Shown one piece after another: positions 1 through 9,624 of a stretch of 64,000 nt of DNA. The notes beneath the pieces were generated by a model. It ran no database searches, was not told the DNA's origin, and saw nothing but the letters and a program-made list of their open reading frames with translations. The first letter of the stretch is position 1, and each line of letters begins with the position of its first letter. The position numbers and the translations under genes are program-made. Source of the DNA: an uncultured Rhodospirillaceae bacterium (lineage in GTDB: Bacteria; Pseudomonadota; Alphaproteobacteria; Rhodospirillales; Rhodospirillaceae); the NCBI GenBank assembly GCA_943787205.1, contig CALSLN010000005.1, forward strand, positions 62,001 through 126,000, read 5' to 3'.

Positions 1-10
1 GACGTCCATC

Positions 11-562
11 ATGGGTAATAAAGTTCCTGCCGATAACATGGTTCACCCGGATTTTGAGTCCTTCGTCTTATCCAAGGCGAGCGTTGATCCGCTTCGTAAC
101 GAACAGTTCACGACGCTTGGCGATGACGGTTTACCGCGTATGGTCTCGTGCAAAATGAAGACGCCCGACCACATTCAAGACGTTTATGGTGAGGACAAAG
201 CGAACGCCGAAGCGAAGACCTGCGCCGCTATCAATCAACAGAACGTCGCAGCCGTAATCGCCAGCCTAACGCCAGAAGAATCTGAAAGACGCACCCTCAC
301 CGACGCACAGATTGTGTTCGAAGACGACACCTCAGTCATGACGGGGCAGTCCTGGACTAAGCCTTTCGACTTCGCCACCCGCGACGATAACGGCGCTGTG
401 CATATTCAAAGCAAACGCATGCAAATCGACTGGACCAATATAATTTTCAAGATGGCACCCGACCGCTTTCGCGGTGCGCTCTATTGCCACCTCATCGCAC
501 CAGAATTTGCCAAGGCGCTTATTCTTGGCGAAGCAGACGTCCCTGCCCCAATTGACGGATAA
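11..562 (+). CDS. hypothetical protein, possibly 5'-partial
   Basis: Unrecognised 183-residue protein. The frame is open to the window edge and no Shine-Dalgarno sequence precedes the ATG at 11, so the gene may begin outside the window. No signal peptide, membrane segment or known motif is visible. The sequence is mixed alpha/beta-like with two cysteines in the N-terminal half (residues 47 and 71) and one near the C-terminus. It is convergent with the tannase-like gene, the two stop codons lying only 3 bases apart, so it is not in an operon with it. The function is unknown. The coding call rests on length and on the tight convergent fit. Confidence 0.6.
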   Translation: MGNKVPADNMVHPDFESFVLSKASVDPLRNEQFTTLGDDGLPRMVSCKMKTPDHIQDVYGEDKANAEAKTCAAINQQNVAAVIASLTPEESERRTLTDAQIVFEDDTSVMTGQSWTKPFDFATRDDNGAVHIQSKRMQIDWTNIIFKMAPDRFRGALYCHLIAPEFAKALILGEADVPAPIDG

Positions 563-565
563 AAC

Positions 566-2104
566 TTAGTTCTCGATCCAATTCTCTGGATCCGCCACAT
601 CACCTGATCCGCCGTACACTGACGAAGCCGGATACGGAAATATTTTGCGTCCGGCGACCACCCCATTTGGGTCTAGTGGATGTGCGATGTAGTTGAACGG
701 CTCCTCAGTCGTGCCGTAAGAATCCAGGCTTTCTGGTGCTTCGTCCTCTTCGACCCAGCGTTCAATCGCATCGAGATAATCTGCTGTATTCACGCCATTG
801 CCACCGCGACAATGTTTCATGCCTGGGAACAGGAACATGCGTAGAAAGTCTGGCAGGTTTTCTTCTCCAAACGCTTCGGCCTGGGCGTTATAAAAATAGA
901 ACGACGAAGCCGGTGTAGCGTCAGTATCCGACCATCCATGATAGAGAAGGATCTTGCCGCCATCATCAATGTAGCTCGCTAGTTTTTTGCCATCAGTGCC
1001 GAAATCAATAAGGCCGCCAACGGGGCTCCCTGATGTCCCATGTTTCGCGTAGTCAAAATCAGCCAAAGTCGCATCCGGACCTATTTTGCGCTCCACCGTA
1101 AACTGGGCACTTCCGGCACGACGCGGTCCTCTGCCATTGGTTCCGATAAATCCAGCAATCCAATCCCGCTCAGACCCTTTTGCATACCCCATGGAATAAA
1201 ACGGCGACCCGTCGGCCTTGCGGGCTCCATCATAAACTTTATTCGCGGCTTCAATCTGTTCGTCGGTTAGACAACGATCCGTGGACGTTCCTTCACACCG
1301 CGAAGCTTCAGGCTTGTACGTGCACTGGGCGGGATTACCGAGCACGCCATCTTTAACACCGTCATCCATATCGCACGCCGCCAACACAGCATCAGCCAGC
1401 AACGTGATCGCATCAGCCGTCAGGATGTTAGTGCCGTCTGGACGAGTGTTGGACGCGTAAGCAAACACGTTGTTTGGTGTAACCATCTGCGCCGCCGGAG
1501 CACCAGCAATCACGCCATCGTAATCGTCTGGATACATCAGGGCCTCTGTTAAGCCTTGACGCCCCCCTGTTGAACAGCCGCGAAAGTAAGCGTAGTCCTG
1601 CTCTCTTCCATACGCCGTAGCGATCACAGCCTTGGCGAGAAGCGTCGCTGTATGGGTCGCTCGATGCTGCCACTCTTCAACTAAATCTTCGTCAAACGTC
1701 CAAGCCCGAGGGTTTTCTCCCGGCGCAAGGCGATGGCCCATATCAGACGTGGCAACCGCATAATTGCGCGTAAGAGCATCCGCCCCTTGGGTCGTCCGGA
1801 TCAAACCGCATAATCCTCCGCACCCCGTGAAGAGCATCCGGCCGTTCCACTCTGATAATGGCAGTTGAATTTCCACACCGTTTGACGGCGCAATGGTCGC
1901 GAGAACATGGCAGTGTGCTGGTTGGTCACCATCAGCGACCACAACATCGGCTTTTGTAATCGTCACTTGTGACCCGACAGCAGAGTCGAAATCTTTTGCC
2001 GCAAGCATCTTGCAGGATGCAGCGCCGATCGTCTTAGCCTCAACGTCCGGCACATCACTTAAGAAAAATAGCCCCCCAAGCAAGCAAAGCGCTGCGCGTT
2101 TCAT
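566..2104 (-). CDS. tannase/feruloyl esterase family secreted hydrolase
   Basis: A 512-residue secreted alpha/beta hydrolase of the tannase/feruloyl esterase family, expected to hydrolyse ester bonds of plant- or algal-type phenolic esters in the periplasm or outside the cell. The N-terminus is a signal peptide with likely cleavage after 'VEA'. The nucleophile Ser178 sits in 'RGCSTGGRQG', the acid is probably Asp393 in 'GWSDTD', and His431 lies in 'MKHCRGG'. Cys177 and Cys432 flank the serine and histidine, which is the CS-D-HC arrangement known for this family. A lid-domain calcium-type loop 'CDMDDGVKDGV' is near residue 250. It is downstream of the DUF3604 gene on the same strand but separated from it by a hairpin. 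The substrate cannot be deduced. Confidence 0.9.
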   Translation of the reverse strand: MKRAALCLLGGLFFLSDVPDVEAKTIGAASCKMLAAKDFDSAVGSQVTITKADVVVADGDQPAHCHVLATIAPSNGVEIQLPLSEWNGRMLFTGCGGLCGLIRTTQGADALTRNYAVATSDMGHRLAPGENPRAWTFDEDLVEEWQHRATHTATLLAKAVIATAYGREQDYAYFRGCSTGGRQGLTEALMYPDDYDGVIAGAPAAQMVTPNNVFAYASNTRPDGTNILTADAITLLADAVLAACDMDDGVKDGVLGNPAQCTYKPEASRCEGTSTDRCLTDEQIEAANKVYDGARKADGSPFYSMGYAKGSERDWIAGFIGTNGRGPRRAGSAQFTVERKIGPDATLADFDYAKHGTSGSPVGGLIDFGTDGKKLASYIDDGGKILLYHGWSDTDATPASSFYFYNAQAEAFGEENLPDFLRMFLFPGMKHCRGGNGVNTADYLDAIERWVEEDEAPESLDSYGTTEEPFNYIAHPLDPNGVVAGRKIFPYPASSVYGGSGDVADPENWIEN

Positions 2105-2217
2105 TATGTACCCTCTACTACGAAGTTTTCGCTTATCTCATTCGCGGTATCGAACATTGCTCTACCGCCAACAGCAAACGGTTTGATATCCCGCGTCCAT
2201 TTTTGCGCCGGACATAG

Positions 2218-2244
2218 AAGAGCCCCGTTTTTGACGAGGCTCTT
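2218..2244 (-). terminator. hairpin after the DUF3604 gene
   Basis: An 11-bp stem (AAGAGCCTCGT against ACGGGGCTCTT, one G-T pair) with a 5-base loop follows the DUF3604 stop codon. It lacks a clear T tract. The stem is almost identical to that of the T-tailed terminator at 4444-4476, which supports the call. Confidence 0.5.
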
Positions 2245-2265
2245 AACTGTCAAATGTGCTGTCGA

Positions 2266-4266
2266 TTACTTTGGAGGAAGGTACCAGATAGGAGATGTCC
2301 ACGCCATTTCCTGTACTGTTTTTGGCGCGTCGTTGTTGCACGCGTCTGGACGTTCCTCAGCTGGCAGCGCAACGCATTGAGCCCAACTCCAACGCAACGT
2401 CGGCACTTCCACCGCTCTTAAGTAGTAGTACGCAGGCTCAGTTGGGTTGAATTCAGGGTCTTCAAAAACGGTACACAGCGACGCCGACCCCGTGCCGCTC
2501 CATGCACCTGTTTCCAGATCCGTGTCGCCGTCGTGGTTTTCATGACCGGCGGCGTTGAAAATTTTGTAGTGGGACCGACCGTCTCCATCGACCCACCCCT
2601 TGATGACCTGTAGCGACTGCAACTGCGCTGCATCGGGGTCCTGGATCGCGGAAACAAAAAGTTTTGGTGAACGCCCGGATGGACCGTTGCTGATGTCGCC
2701 GCCCATGGGTGTTCCATTTGCATAACCATGCGCAGCTTGGTCAGTCATAGCACAGGCGGTCTTCGCAAAGTCCCAACCGCCGAAGAGGCGCGGTTTAATC
2801 CGAGTGCCCGTGGTGCCGAACACTTCTCTCCGCCGTAGCGATTCAAAAATGGCGTCGCGTGAATTTTCAACAGCCCAGACACCGGCCAGCCCGCCAGCAT
2901 TGCTATTCAACCCGAACACTCCCCCTTGGCGTTCCGTCATCCGGGCGTCGAAGACTCCTTCCGGGACGAGATGGCCCTGGTAGCTCTGTTCATCGGTTGC
3001 CCCGGCGAGAGAGGTATGCGCGTCTGTCGACGCGATAACGCCGAGTTTGTAGGAGTTTATCCCGATCACGGCTTCATCCTGCAATCCGGTTAAGAGGACG
3101 CTCCGGAAAAAATCGTTCTTCGAGATGCAGCCAAAACGGCTAAATCCTCTAGTGCCAATTTCACCCTCTTCACAGAACCTAATCGTGGTCTTGTTACCAA
3201 ATGACTCGGCGACCCGCCCCACCGTACGAACTTGCTCTTGCTCGCAAAGCTCATCCGGTGCGCCGAGGATGTCCGGTAAGCCATTAAAGCATTCGGAATT
3301 CCCCTTGTGCTGGAACACTTCCATGATGGGTTCCATGGCGTTGCGCATTTCTGCCATGTCGCGTGCTAAATCCGTAGATTCAAACCCCGCAACATAAGAC
3401 GGAAACATCGCCCCGGAACTGATGTTTGAATTGTGGGGAATAGCAAGGACGTCGCAGCCTTCAACACCGTCAAAACACTGCTCAGTTAATTGCGCCCACA
3501 ATTCGTGGTCGGTCGGGGTTTCGATATAGGAGATCGCGCGCTCGGGCACGCTGTCATTCCGAAAAATGACATTGCGATGGTAATTGTTGGCGTTCGGCGT
3601 ACCCGTATGTTCATAGGCAACAAAACTGGTGAACTCACAGCTTGATGTCCGGTCATAAGCGGCCTCGGCCATCTCTTGCGTGTTTTGCCACAGCGATATG
3701 GACGCCTCAAAGCAAGCCGCGCCGTCTTCACCACAGACATCTGCCATGCGCTTGGGTTCGGCACTGCTCACGATGCGGAAAAAGGGCGTAAGGCCCTCAC
3801 CGTTCTCTTTGCGAAACATCTGGCAGGACTTGACGTCATACGCGGCGCTGTCTGGGTCAAAGCAGAGAGTCATTTCTCCGAAAAACTCGGAGTGATCGGT
3901 GACTGCCGCGAAATCCAAAGGGCGCGCCAGTTGTTGGATCGCGAACGGGGTGCCGTCTGCCGCATAGGGCGGAACTGGCAGGGGTTCGCCCTTGGCAAAG
4001 CGATAAGCATCGGCCGGGGTCGTCTGCGTCCCTCGCGGACGAGCATCGTAAGAGTACGCAGTATGTATATGCAAATCACCAAAATAGGCATTACGTGTTG
4101 CGCTGCGATCGCGGCACATTTCACGGGTTTCGGTATAGTTTACGAGTGCCGCTATGGAGGCGTTGTCACGCGTTAACGACGGCTCAAGACTGCCACAACC
4201 GGCCACAAAAAGTAGGCCGCCCGCAGATATCGTGCGAGCAAGAGTCTCAATTCGAATACGAAACAT
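2266..4266 (-). CDS. DUF3604 family lipoprotein (PHP-like metal-binding fold)
   Basis: A 666-residue DUF3604 protein. The frame extends upstream to 4422, but the ATG at 4266 is chosen because it begins a lipoprotein signal with lipobox 'FVAGC' and has an AGGA-type ribosome site. The mature protein starts with a PHP-like metal motif, 'YFGDLHIHTAYS'. It continues with 'TDHSEFFG', 'IPHNSN' and 'STDAHT', all places where His and Asp could bind metals. DUF3604 is widespread in marine Proteobacteria, and the biochemical role is not established. Likely anchored in the outer membrane facing the periplasm. It is on the same strand as the upstream methyltransferase array but after that array's terminator, so it probably has its own promoter. 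Confidence 0.85.
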   Translation of the reverse strand: MFRIRIETLARTISAGGLLFVAGCGSLEPSLTRDNASIAALVNYTETREMCRDRSATRNAYFGDLHIHTAYSYDARPRGTQTTPADAYRFAKGEPLPVPPYAADGTPFAIQQLARPLDFAAVTDHSEFFGEMTLCFDPDSAAYDVKSCQMFRKENGEGLTPFFRIVSSAEPKRMADVCGEDGAACFEASISLWQNTQEMAEAAYDRTSSCEFTSFVAYEHTGTPNANNYHRNVIFRNDSVPERAISYIETPTDHELWAQLTEQCFDGVEGCDVLAIPHNSNISSGAMFPSYVAGFESTDLARDMAEMRNAMEPIMEVFQHKGNSECFNGLPDILGAPDELCEQEQVRTVGRVAESFGNKTTIRFCEEGEIGTRGFSRFGCISKNDFFRSVLLTGLQDEAVIGINSYKLGVIASTDAHTSLAGATDEQSYQGHLVPEGVFDARMTERQGGVFGLNSNAGGLAGVWAVENSRDAIFESLRRREVFGTTGTRIKPRLFGGWDFAKTACAMTDQAAHGYANGTPMGGDISNGPSGRSPKLFVSAIQDPDAAQLQSLQVIKGWVDGDGRSHYKIFNAAGHENHDGDTDLETGAWSGTGSASLCTVFEDPEFNPTEPAYYYLRAVEVPTLRWSWAQCVALPAEERPDACNNDAPKTVQEMAWTSPIWYLPPK

Positions 4267-4443
4267 AATGATCCTGCTTACAATTATTTTTACATGCGAT
4301 GACACACATATGAATGCACCTAGACCTAAGACGCTATCGACAATACTTTGGCAGCGACAATAGATACCTTCTATAGCCGCATTCAAACGAAGCATACCGA
4401 GTAAGCCATTCGCGGGAGACACCTCCCCTAACTGATAACCATC

Positions 4444-4476
4444 AAAAAAAAGAGCCCCGCTTTTGGCGAGGCTCTT
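4444..4476 (-). terminator. rho-independent terminator of the methyltransferase array
   Basis: On the minus strand a GC-rich stem (AAGAGCCTCGC against GCGGGGCTCTT, loop CAAAA-like) is followed by seven or eight T. It lies 25 bases after the last methyltransferase stop codon. Confidence 0.85.
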
Positions 4477-4500
4477 AAATTTCCATACGCGTGCCTATCT

Positions 4501-5698
4501 CTAAGCAGGTTTGGTGCCCATGATAGCGCCATGGCCACGACGGGCTGGCCTGATGTCTTCATCAACCTCAAACCCATGTTGCTTAACCAACTCTCCAAAA
4601 TCGCGAGACGAATATTCCATCCGCCATGGCTCACCGTTAAACTTGTGATCCTGCCAAATGGCGAACGTACGATAGGCCGTGCTCTTCGGTGCTTGTTTTC
4701 CAGTGAGGAAATCCATGGGGAAAGAACACACCACCGGGGCGCAAAACTCGTTTTGCTTCGGCGATAATCTTATCCTGAGCTTCCGACGTGACCTCGTGGA
4801 ACATGATATACGAGATCACCAGATCAAAGTGATTGTCCGGGAACTTCGTGTCTTCCGCCAAACGCTGCGCGAAGTGGACATCCTTGTCGAGATCAACACC
4901 GCGCGTATGGGCGAAACGCACCATCGGCGCACCCACATCGATGCCCCAGACTTCTGCATCGGGGAAACGATCTTTCATGGCGAAGGTTAAACGCCCGGTA
5001 GCGCAGCCAAGATCAAGAATCCGCATCACCTTTTTGCCATCCTTGGGAATCTGCACACGCTCGGCAATGGCCGCTTGAACTTCATCGTCGTAGTTGCTGC
5101 CGCCGTAAAAATTATTCACGCCGTAGTAATTGATGTACCCAGCAAACGGGTCACCCACATAGCCGCCCGGCTGAATGTGAATTTCATGTTTGGTGTAGTC
5201 TGGAAGGACTAAATCCGGATCTAGTTCTAGAGACCCTGGACCTGAATGATCCGCTGATTCCATTTCAGCCATATACTCGTCCGCATTGGCATGGAAATAA
5301 TCTTGGACCTGTTTCCAGGTGAGCTGCTGGTTGGAAACCCAACCGCGCACGCTTCCCATAATCAGGTGATCGTTTTCAATCATCGGCAGAAGTTCTTCGA
5401 GCGGTAAATCATCATCAGCACTTAAGCCGCGTTCTTCCATCAGAACGGCGAGACGTTTTTGCGCTGCTTGGCGCATGTCGCGATTGACGAAATTACGAAA
5501 GCCCGTAAGGAAGTCCTGGCTGCTTTCTAGATCAAGCGCCGGGAGACGTTCAAGCCGTCCACGAGTGCCCCGTTTTTCAACATCTTTGAAAGTATAATTG
5601 GCCGGCGTTTTTGCTTCAGCCTTACGGCCCTTTACCAACGACGACAAAAAAGTCGCGGTTGCAGCCGTGGCACCAAATAGTGTGCGGCGATCAATCAT
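4501..5698 (-). CDS. Tat-signal methyltransferase-like protein, copy 6 (frame-disrupted)
   Basis: Last member of a six-gene array. It has the 'DRRTLF' Tat-type signal and an 'AEA' cleavage site, the shared N-terminal domain ('RGTRGRLERLPALDLESSQDF'-type start) and motif I 'DLGCATG' with the acidic 'GIDVG'. After 'GGVFFP' the frame changes: one extra C in a four-base run (plus-strand G run 4717-4720) sends it to a false stop at 4637. Restoring the run gives 'FFPMDFLTG' and continues to the family ending 'IMGTKPA' at 4501. The disruption may be a sequencing error or a recent mutation. A strong GGAGG ribosome site sits inside a small hairpin. The paralogues share the architecture, but the substrate is unknown. 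Confidence 0.8.
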
Positions 5699-5705
5699 CT
5701 CAAAT

Positions 5706-5718
5706 CCTCCCCCGGAGG
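5706..5718 (-). promoter_or_regulatory. hairpin covering the copy 6 ribosome site
   Basis: On the minus strand CCTCC-GGG-GGAGG forms a perfect 5-bp stem whose 3' arm is the Shine-Dalgarno sequence of the methyltransferase gene starting at 5698. It could dampen initiation. The loop is only three bases and no regulator is evident. Confidence 0.3.
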
Positions 5719-5809
5719 TTGGGTCAAAACGAAAAGGTTATGACCCTATGATGACCCTAGGGAGCGCCGAAATCAAAGGAATACCGGACGTTGGTTGCCT
5801 AAAAACCGC

Positions 5810-7009
5810 CTAAACCGGCTTAGTCCCCATTAAATTTTTGCGGCCAATCCAAGCGGCTGGGCCGTCTTCCGTCGTTTCAAAACCCGCGGATTCCATAGCG
5901 CCAAAGAGATCAAGATCGGTATATTCCTCCCACCAAACTTCATTATTCCAACGGTGGTCCCACCAGCGCCTGTACTTTTGGCTGGCGCTCGGGCTCGGCT
6001 TGTTCTCTCCCGTGTAGAAATCGATGGGGAAATAAACCCCACCAGGCCTCAGAATCCGGTGTATCTCTTTCACCGTCTGCTTGGAAATCTCAGCTGGCAT
6101 TTCATGGTGTAGGATATAGGACATCACGATATCGAAGTAGCCGTCCTCGAACTTAGTATCCTCTGCGAGACGCTGCGCGAAGTTAACCTCCACGCCCAGA
6201 TCTACCGCCCGCATATGGGCATAGCGAACCATGGGTCCACCAGCGTCGATACCCCAGACCTCCGCGTCAGGAAACCGCTCCTTTAAAGCGATGGTTATCC
6301 GACCAATCGTACACCCGACCTCCAAGATGCGAAGTGGTCGACCTCCGGGCTGAGGTGTCGCAGGCAAAGGCGTAGCATGAGCATAGCCTATACTCGTCTC
6401 ATCCTGATCGTTTCGGCCGCCCGAAAAATTGTTAGTTCCATAGTGATAGACGTAACCGCCAAGAGGATCGCCGACAAAGCCGCCAGGCATAATATGAATT
6501 TCGTGCTTCACATGATCCGGTAGATGCATATCCGGGTTGAGTTCTAACGTGCCCGGTCCAGCACTATCAGCCGCTTCTAGCTCAGCCAGGTATTTATCGG
6601 GGTCGCGATAAAGCAACTCTTGAATAGTGCTCCAGGTGAATTGTTGCATGCTCACCCAAGTACGACAGTGCATCCCCAAGATGTAATCATTCTCAGCAAT
6701 CTCAAGAATGGTCTCCATGGGAGGGTCCGCAAATGCGTCTAACCCCCTCGCTTCAAACAAAGCTGCCATGCGCTTAGACCCCACCCGCCGGAAAGCACGC
6801 CCGGTTACTGTTCGGAATCCAGTTAGAAAATCCTGTTGGCTTTCAAGGTCTAGTGTCGGTAACCGTTCAAGCCGACCCACAGTGCCCCGGGGGTCTAAAT
6901 CACCCTTAAAGCTAGGTTTCGCTGCTTCAGCGGTACGGCCGCCGAACAATGAACCGAAAGCAGCTCCAAGTCCGCTCAAAGCTGCAAAGAAAGTTCGGCG
7001 ATCAAACAT
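5810..7009 (-). CDS. Tat-signal methyltransferase-like protein, copy 5
   Basis: Intact 399-residue member of the array. Residues 1-30 form a Tat-like signal ('DRRTFF', hydrophobic stretch, 'AEA'). Residues 40-200 are an uncharacterised domain with 'RGTVGRLERLP', 'HCRTWVSMQQFTW' and a glycine/tyrosine-rich 'PGGFVGDPLGGYVYHYGTNN'. Residues 225-335 are a class I SAM-methyltransferase fold with motif I 'EVGCTIG' (about 230-235), acidic Asp255, and 'RPGG' at 321. The protein ends 'NLMGTKPV'. An AGGA ribosome site precedes the ATG. It aligns almost without gaps to copies 3 and 4. Export of a SAM-dependent enzyme is unexpected because SAM is cytosolic, so catalysis outside the cytoplasm is unproven. 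Confidence 0.88.
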   Translation of the reverse strand: MFDRRTFFAALSGLGAAFGSLFGGRTAEAAKPSFKGDLDPRGTVGRLERLPTLDLESQQDFLTGFRTVTGRAFRRVGSKRMAALFEARGLDAFADPPMETILEIAENDYILGMHCRTWVSMQQFTWSTIQELLYRDPDKYLAELEAADSAGPGTLELNPDMHLPDHVKHEIHIMPGGFVGDPLGGYVYHYGTNNFSGGRNDQDETSIGYAHATPLPATPQPGGRPLRILEVGCTIGRITIALKERFPDAEVWGIDAGGPMVRYAHMRAVDLGVEVNFAQRLAEDTKFEDGYFDIVMSYILHHEMPAEISKQTVKEIHRILRPGGVYFPIDFYTGENKPSPSASQKYRRWWDHRWNNEVWWEEYTDLDLFGAMESAGFETTEDGPAAWIGRKNLMGTKPV

Positions 7010-7049
7010 TGCCTGTTCCTAATTCTGATTGGAATGTTCTGCTAGGGCT

Positions 7050-8249
7050 TTATACCGGCTTTATACCCATCAGGTTCTTGCGGCCAATCCACGCGGCTGG
7101 CCCATCTTCTGTGGTCTCAAAGCCTTCTGTTTTCATCACCCTAAACAAATCCAGATCGTCATATTCATCCCACCAGACTTCGTTATTCCAGCGGTGATCC
7201 CACCAATGACGGAACTTTTGAGATGCGCTAGCGCTCGGCTTGTTCTCACCCGTATAAAAATCAATCGGGAAGAACACCCCGCCAGGCCGTAGAACCCGGA
7301 AGGTTTCCTTCACTGTCTGCTTTGAAATCTCGGCAGGCATCTCGTGATGCAAAATATATGACGTGACGATATCGAAATAGCCGTCTTCAAATTTGGTGTC
7401 TTCAGCCAGCCGTTGGGCGAAATTAACATCGGCACCCAAGTCTACGGCCCGCATATGGGCGTATCGGAGCATCGGCGCACCCGCATCAATGCCCCACACC
7501 TCGGCTTCGGGGAAGCGTTCCTTAAGGGCTATGGAATACTGCCCTGTCGTGCAGCCTACCTCCAGAATGCGGAGCGGCCTGCCCTCAGGCTGGGGCGTCG
7601 ACGGCACTGGGAGTTTATTGGCGAAGTCAGTCTGCACTTCGTCCTGATCGTTGCGGCCACCATAGAAGTTATTGTTGCCGTAGTGATAGACGTAACCGCC
7701 CAACGGATCACCAACATAGCCGCCCGGCATGATGTGAATCTCGTGCTTCACATGGTCCGGTAAATCCATATTCGGGTTTAGTTCTAAAGTACCGGGTCCA
7801 GCATTATCAGCCGCTTCTAGCTCAGCCAGGTACTTGTCCGCGTCCTGATAGAGGTGCGATTGAATCGTGCCCCAGGTCATGATCTGAAGACTAACCCACG
7901 TCCGGCATTGCATCCCAAGAACCGGATCATCCCCGACAACGTCCAGAATGGTCTCAAGCGACGGATCACCGTGGGGATCGAGACCCTTCGCGCGGAATAG
8001 CTTATCCATTCGCTCAGCTGACGCACGACGAAACCCTCGCCCCGTAAAGGTTCGAAATCCGGTTAGAAAATCCTGTTGGCTTTCCAGGTTCAAGTCCGGG
8101 AGGCGCTCAAGCCGCTCGACTGTGCCGCGCGGATCAAGGTCGCCCTGAAAACTGGGTTTTGCAGCCTTGGCATCACGACTGGCGAAGACAGCGCTAATCT
8201 CAGCCCCTAGTCCGGTTAGGGCTGGTAAAAGGGTGCGGCGATCAAGCAT
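7050..8249 (-). CDS. Tat-signal methyltransferase-like protein, copy 4
   Basis: Intact 399-residue paralogue with the same three-part build as copy 5. The signal is 'LDRRTLL' with 'AKA' cleavage; h-region composition differs from copies 3 and 5 ('GAEISAVFAS'). Motif I is 'EVGCTTG', the acidic residue is in 'GIDAGAPM', and 'RPGGVFFPID' follows. The tail is 'NLMGIKPV'. The ribosome site is GGAGA, and only 40 bases separate its stop from copy 5, consistent with one transcript. All residues expected for SAM binding are kept, so nothing marks it as decayed. Substrate and cellular role are unknown. Confidence 0.88.
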   Translation of the reverse strand: MLDRRTLLPALTGLGAEISAVFASRDAKAAKPSFQGDLDPRGTVERLERLPDLNLESQQDFLTGFRTFTGRGFRRASAERMDKLFRAKGLDPHGDPSLETILDVVGDDPVLGMQCRTWVSLQIMTWGTIQSHLYQDADKYLAELEAADNAGPGTLELNPNMDLPDHVKHEIHIMPGGYVGDPLGGYVYHYGNNNFYGGRNDQDEVQTDFANKLPVPSTPQPEGRPLRILEVGCTTGQYSIALKERFPEAEVWGIDAGAPMLRYAHMRAVDLGADVNFAQRLAEDTKFEDGYFDIVTSYILHHEMPAEISKQTVKETFRVLRPGGVFFPIDFYTGENKPSASASQKFRHWWDHRWNNEVWWDEYDDLDLFRVMKTEGFETTEDGPAAWIGRKNLMGIKPV

Positions 8250-8291
8250 ATCAACGTCTCCAATGAGTTTGGACCGTGCAGTCCTAGCCTG

Positions 8292-9491
8292 CTAGGCGGG
8301 TTTGATGCCAAGCAAGTTTGTGCGTCCGATCCAAGCCGCTGGGCCGTCTTCCGTCGCATCAAAGCCTGCGGATTTCATCTCACCCAGAAGATCTAGATCG
8401 TCGTATTCGTCCCACCAGACTTCATTATTCCAGCGATGGTCCCACCAATGACGGTACTTTTGAGCCGCGCTGGGGCTCGGTTTATTCTCACCCGTGTAGA
8501 AATCGATCGGGAAGAACACACCGCCAGGTCGCAAGATACGGAAGGATTCCTTCACCGTCTGCCGCGAAATTTCCGCAGGCATTTCATGGTGAAGAATGTA
8601 AGACGTCACGATGTCAAAATAGCCGTCTTCGAACTGAGTATCCTCAGCGAGGCGTTGAGCGAAGTTAACATCAACGCCCAGATCAGCCGCCCGCATATGA
8701 CCATAACGAACCATAGGCCCACCGGCATCAATGCCCCACACTTCTGCATCAGGGAAGCGTTCCTTAAGACCCACCGTCATCTGCCCGATGGTGCAACCGA
8801 CGTCTAAAATACGGAGCGGACGTCCGTCAGGCTGAGGCGTCGAGGGCACTGGCACGGCATTCGCGAAGCCGATGTGTATTTCGTCCTGATCGTTATTGCC
8901 GCCATAGAAATTATTGGTGCCGTAATGAAAAACGTAACCACCGAGGGGATCGCCCACATAACCGCCCGGCATAATGTGGATTTCATGCTTCACATGGTCC
9001 GGTAAATTCATGTCCGGGTTCAATTCCAGCGTGCCGGGACCCGCATCGTCCGCGGCTTCTAGCTCAGCCAGATATTTGTCCGGGTCGCGATAAACCAGCT
9101 CTTGAACCGTACTCCAGGTCAGTTGCTGCATGCTCACCCAGGTGCGGCAGTGCATCCCAAGGATATGATCTTTTTCAGCGATCTTCAGGATGGTCTCCAT
9201 GGGCGGATCGCCATAGGGATCCAACCCCTCTGCCTCAAACAAGGCCGCCATGCGCTTGGACCCCGTGCGACGGAATCCACGACCTGTAACCGTTCGGAAC
9301 CCCGTCAGGAAGTCTTGCTGGCTTTCAAGGTCCAAAGTCGGCAAACGTTCCAGCCGCCCGACTGTCCCACGAGGATCCAAATCCCCTTTAAAGCTAGGCT
9401 GCGCCGCCTTCGCATCACGGCTTCCGAAAACGCTGCCCGCTGCAGTGGCGAGCCCAGTAAACGCTGAAAAAAGAGTGCGACGATCAAGCAT
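8292..9491 (-). CDS. Tat-signal methyltransferase-like protein, copy 3
   Basis: Intact 399-residue paralogue. The frame allows a start at 9512, but the ATG at 9491 is preferred: it has an AAGAGGT ribosome site and places 'LDRRTLF' at the N-terminus as in the other copies. Cleavage is predicted after 'AKA'. Motif I is 'DVGCTIG', the acidic residue is in 'GIDAGGPM', and the tail is 'NLLGIKPA'. A 133-base gap separates it from upstream copy 2, the largest in the array, so an internal promoter is possible there. It is very close in sequence to copies 4 and 5, suggesting recent tandem duplication. Confidence 0.88.
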   Translation of the reverse strand: MLDRRTLFSAFTGLATAAGSVFGSRDAKAAQPSFKGDLDPRGTVGRLERLPTLDLESQQDFLTGFRTVTGRGFRRTGSKRMAALFEAEGLDPYGDPPMETILKIAEKDHILGMHCRTWVSMQQLTWSTVQELVYRDPDKYLAELEAADDAGPGTLELNPDMNLPDHVKHEIHIMPGGYVGDPLGGYVFHYGTNNFYGGNNDQDEIHIGFANAVPVPSTPQPDGRPLRILDVGCTIGQMTVGLKERFPDAEVWGIDAGGPMVRYGHMRAADLGVDVNFAQRLAEDTQFEDGYFDIVTSYILHHEMPAEISRQTVKESFRILRPGGVFFPIDFYTGENKPSPSAAQKYRHWWDHRWNNEVWWDEYDDLDLLGEMKSAGFDATEDGPAAWIGRTNLLGIKPA

Positions 9492-9624
9492 GCTTAGACC
9501 TCTTAATGACATTCGTGGTGTGCGTTGATCACGAGCCTACTCCTAGCACCGACATACATGCCAATACCTCTAGTAATCTCCGCAATAACTTTTGCTCATA
9601 CCCGCAACTAAATGAGGGGGCAGC

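Noticed and set aside
3676..4176. 166-codon plus-strand frame inside the DUF3604 gene
   Set aside because: It lies antisense to a strongly conserved protein, has no ribosome site and shows no recognisable motif.
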